The notes beneath the pieces are model-generated. The model did not search any database. It saw only the letters and a list, made by a program, of their open reading frames with translations, and was not told the origin of the DNA. Shown here piece after piece: positions 5,015-6,694 of a stretch of DNA of 6,694 nt. Each line of letters begins with the position of its first letter. Position 1 is the first letter of the stretch. The stretch is from NCBI GenBank assembly GCA_947625395.1, contig CANQOD010000068.1, positions 1 to 6,694 on the forward strand, given 5' to 3'. Source of the DNA: an uncultured Bacilli bacterium (GTDB lineage Bacteria > Bacillota_I > Bacilli_A > RF39 > UBA660). The position numbers and the translations under genes were made by a program.

Positions 5015-6313
5015 ATGAAAAAAACAGTGGGCTTTTGTACATTAGGCTGTAAAGTGAATGCATATGAAAGTGCTTATTTAGAAGAACAATTTAAGAAAAA
5101 AGGTTATGAAATCAAAGATTTTCATTCTCCTTGTGATGTTTATGTCATTAATACTTGTACGGTTACGAATGAAAGTGATAAAAAAAGCCGAAAAATGATT
5201 CGTTTTTGTCGTAAATTAAATAAGGAAGCTATCATTATTGCAATGGGATGTTTTATAGAAGCACATCCTGATTACTTAGAGGGAATTGATATTCGAGTAG
5301 GAAATTTGTTTAAAAATAAAGTGCTTACCTATTTAGAAGAATATGAACGAATGCATCAGGCCAAGATTTTGCCCATTGAAAAGGAAAAAGGTCATTTTGA
5401 AGATATGTTTTTAACTTCATTTGAGGGACGAACAAGAGCGTTTGTTAAAATACAAGATGGTTGTGAGAATTTTTGCACCTACTGTATTATTCCTTATGTA
5501 AGAGGAAAGTGCCGCAGCAAAGATTTTGATACGGTGATTCGAGAAATTCAAGAATTGGTTCAAAATGGTTATCAAGAAATTGTCTTGACAGGAATTCATA
5601 CCGGACATTATGGGGCGGATATTGGAAGAGATTTTTCGGAATTATTAGAAGCCATTTGTCAAATTAAGGGACTGGTTCGTCTTCGCATTTCTTCTATTGA
5701 AATTACGGAACTCAATGAGCAATTTTTAAAAGTATTCAAAGAAAATCCCATCATAGTAGACCATTTACATATTCCTTTACAAGCAGGATGTGACCGGACT
5801 TTAAAACGAATGGGGCGTAAGTATGACCTTGCTTATTTTGAAGAAAAGTTAAAAGCGATTCGGAAGATTCGACCTGAAATTGCCATTACGACAGATGTCA
5901 TTGTTGGTTTTCCAGGAGAAACAGAGGAGGATTTTCAAACAACGTTAAAGACAGTGGAACGTTTTGGCTTTATGAAAGTGCATGTTTTTCCATTTTCTTT
6001 AAGACAAGGAACTGCTGCAGAAAAGTTGGACCATCATGTAGATGAGCATACGAAGAAACAAAGAGTGCGTGCCTTATTAGCGCTTAGTGATACATTAGAA
6101 AAAACCTATTTAGAAAAATTTATTGGCCAAGAAAAAGAAGTTTTATTTGAAACTTACAAAGAGGGAATCTCTAAAGGACATACATCGAATTATATCAGTG
6201 TGTATGTAAAAGGAGAAGTGCCTCTTCATCAAATGATGAAAGTACGCTTAGAAAAAGTAAGAGAAGACCATTCAATTGAGGGGAAAGTCGTTATAGAAAC
6301 TTGCGAGGTGTAA
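5015..6313 (+). CDS. mtaB: tRNA (N6-threonylcarbamoyladenosine(37)-C2)-methylthiotransferase
   Basis: MtaB is a cytoplasmic radical-SAM enzyme that converts t6A37 to ms2t6A37 in tRNAs reading ANN codons, which supports decoding accuracy. All three family domains are present in 432 residues, the usual length. The N-terminal UPF0004 domain (about 3-130) has TLGCKVNAYES, INTCTVTN and AMGCF, giving the second cluster's cysteines at 12, 48 and 79. The radical-SAM domain (about 140-365) has the CxxxCxxC motif at Cys150, Cys154 and Cys157 (QDGCENFCTYCIIPYVRG), then LTGIHTGHYG, RISSIEI, HIPLQAGCDRTLKRMGRKY and TDVIVGFPGETEEDF. A TRAM RNA-binding domain fills about 368-430. The GCKVN motif and overall pattern favour MtaB over the MiaB or RimO paralogues. 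The gene is read from its own promoter and is followed after one base by recD2. Confidence 0.95.
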   Translation: MKKTVGFCTLGCKVNAYESAYLEEQFKKKGYEIKDFHSPCDVYVINTCTVTNESDKKSRKMIRFCRKLNKEAIIIAMGCFIEAHPDYLEGIDIRVGNLFKNKVLTYLEEYERMHQAKILPIEKEKGHFEDMFLTSFEGRTRAFVKIQDGCENFCTYCIIPYVRGKCRSKDFDTVIREIQELVQNGYQEIVLTGIHTGHYGADIGRDFSELLEAICQIKGLVRLRISSIEITELNEQFLKVFKENPIIVDHLHIPLQAGCDRTLKRMGRKYDLAYFEEKLKAIRKIRPEIAITTDVIVGFPGETEEDFQTTLKTVERFGFMKVHVFPFSLRQGTAAEKLDHHVDEHTKKQRVRALLALSDTLEKTYLEKFIGQEKEVLFETYKEGISKGHTSNYISVYVKGEVPLHQMMKVRLEKVREDHSIEGKVVIETCEV

Positions 6314-6314
6314 A

Positions 6315-6694
6315 ATGGAAAGTTATGTAAAAGGAAACTATCGAAAGACAATTTTTAAAAGTGAACAAGGATATACGATTGCGCTTTTAAAAGTACAAGA
6401 TGCCAGTCAAGATTTAGAACATTTACTTGGCAAAGTCATCACTTTTACAGGTTATTTTCCAGAATTCAATGAGATTGATACCTACATCTTACGTGGACAA
6501 ATTGTAGTGCACAAAAAGTATGGTGAGCAGTTTGAAGTCGAACAATATGAAAAAGTATTACCTGAAGAAAAAGACGCCGTGGTTGCATTTTTATGCAGTG
6601 ATATTTTTAAAGGAATCGGCAAGAAAAAAGCAGAAACTATCGTCAAAGCACTTGGAAAAGATACGTTATCCATTATCTTAAATCAGCCAAGCAA
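6315..6694 (+). CDS. recD2: RecD2-type SF1 DNA helicase, N-terminal part (3'-truncated by window edge)
   Basis: The visible 126 residues match the N-terminal region of RecD2/YrrC, a 5'-3' DNA helicase of Firmicutes involved in replication-fork and repair functions without RecBC. An OB-like N-terminal domain (about 1-80) has YVKGNYRKTIFKSEQGYTIALLKV and TFTGYFPEFNEIDTYILRGQ, then KYGEQFEVEQYEKVLP. The helix-hairpin-helix-type segment follows: CSDIFKGIGKKKAETIVKALGKDTL (about 94-118). In RecD2 this precedes the Walker-A helicase core, which lies beyond the edge. The ATG at 6315 comes one base after the mtaB stop, and GAGGTG (6305-6310) inside the end of mtaB serves as ribosome binding site, so translation is probably coupled. 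The frame stays open to the end of the window. Confidence 0.88.
   Translation, partial: MESYVKGNYRKTIFKSEQGYTIALLKVQDASQDLEHLLGKVITFTGYFPEFNEIDTYILRGQIVVHKKYGEQFEVEQYEKVLPEEKDAVVAFLCSDIFKGIGKKKAETIVKALGKDTLSIILNQPS

Noticed and set aside
5417..5608. 63-codon minus-strand frame in mtaB
   Set aside because: It is antisense to the radical-SAM motif, which accounts for the open frame.
6482..6673. 63-codon minus-strand frame in recD2
   Set aside because: It is antisense to conserved RecD2 N-terminal sequence.
1..6694. Mycoplasma-type code (TGA as Trp), suggested by the absence of TGA stops among the visible genes
   Set aside because: All tryptophans in the conserved motifs are TGG and no conserved protein is interrupted by TGA, so the standard bacterial code fits. 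The stop-codon sample is too small to mean anything.

Overview
The window is AT-rich DNA from a Firmicutes-type bacterium that uses the standard bacterial code: Trp is TGG and no TGA is read through. Codon use, Shine-Dalgarno sequences, and the surface-protein and YqfQ-like families suggest an uncultured gut lineage of Bacilli or a Mollicutes relative (RF39-like). That placement is from memory of similar proteins, not from a search.

Layout from left to right. (1) 1-1471, + strand: the 3' end of a gene for a large exported protein that ends in a formylglycine-generating-enzyme-like (FGE/SUMF, C-type-lectin-fold) domain. Its last ~35 codons look like the variable region of a diversity-generating retroelement (DGR) target: they are almost all NNY codons and lead into an abrupt GC-rich tail at the stop codon. 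(2) 1471-1507: a hairpin that can act as a terminator in both directions. (3) 1506-1859, - strand: a small convergent gene resembling YqfQ/VrrA. (4) 1960-4176, + strand: a two-gene operon for a type IV pilus or type II secretion/competence machine, namely a GspF/PilC/ComGB platform protein with an unusual N-terminal extension, then a prepilin peptidase that probably starts at TTG. (5) 4231-4920, + strand: an unrecognised soluble protein behind a near-consensus promoter and closed by a strong terminator. (6) 5015-6313, + strand: mtaB, the tRNA t6A37 methylthiotransferase. One base separates it from (7) the 5' part of a recD2-type helicase gene, which runs off the right edge.

How the genes fit together. 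The platform protein and the peptidase are core parts of one pilin assembly and processing machine; the ATPase and the pilins are not in the window. The left-hand surface protein belongs to a group that, as I recall it, often carries pilin-like N-termini in these gut bacteria, so it may be a client or tip adhesin of that machine. This is inference, because its N-terminus lies outside the window. mtaB and recD2 form a separate housekeeping operon.

The most interesting object is the possible hypervariable tail at 1361-1468. No reverse transcriptase or template repeat is present here, so this would have to be a remote DGR target, or a tail diversified by recombination between paralogues. There is no gene-free stretch above 300 bases, and I see no tRNA, rRNA, CRISPR array or insertion sequence.
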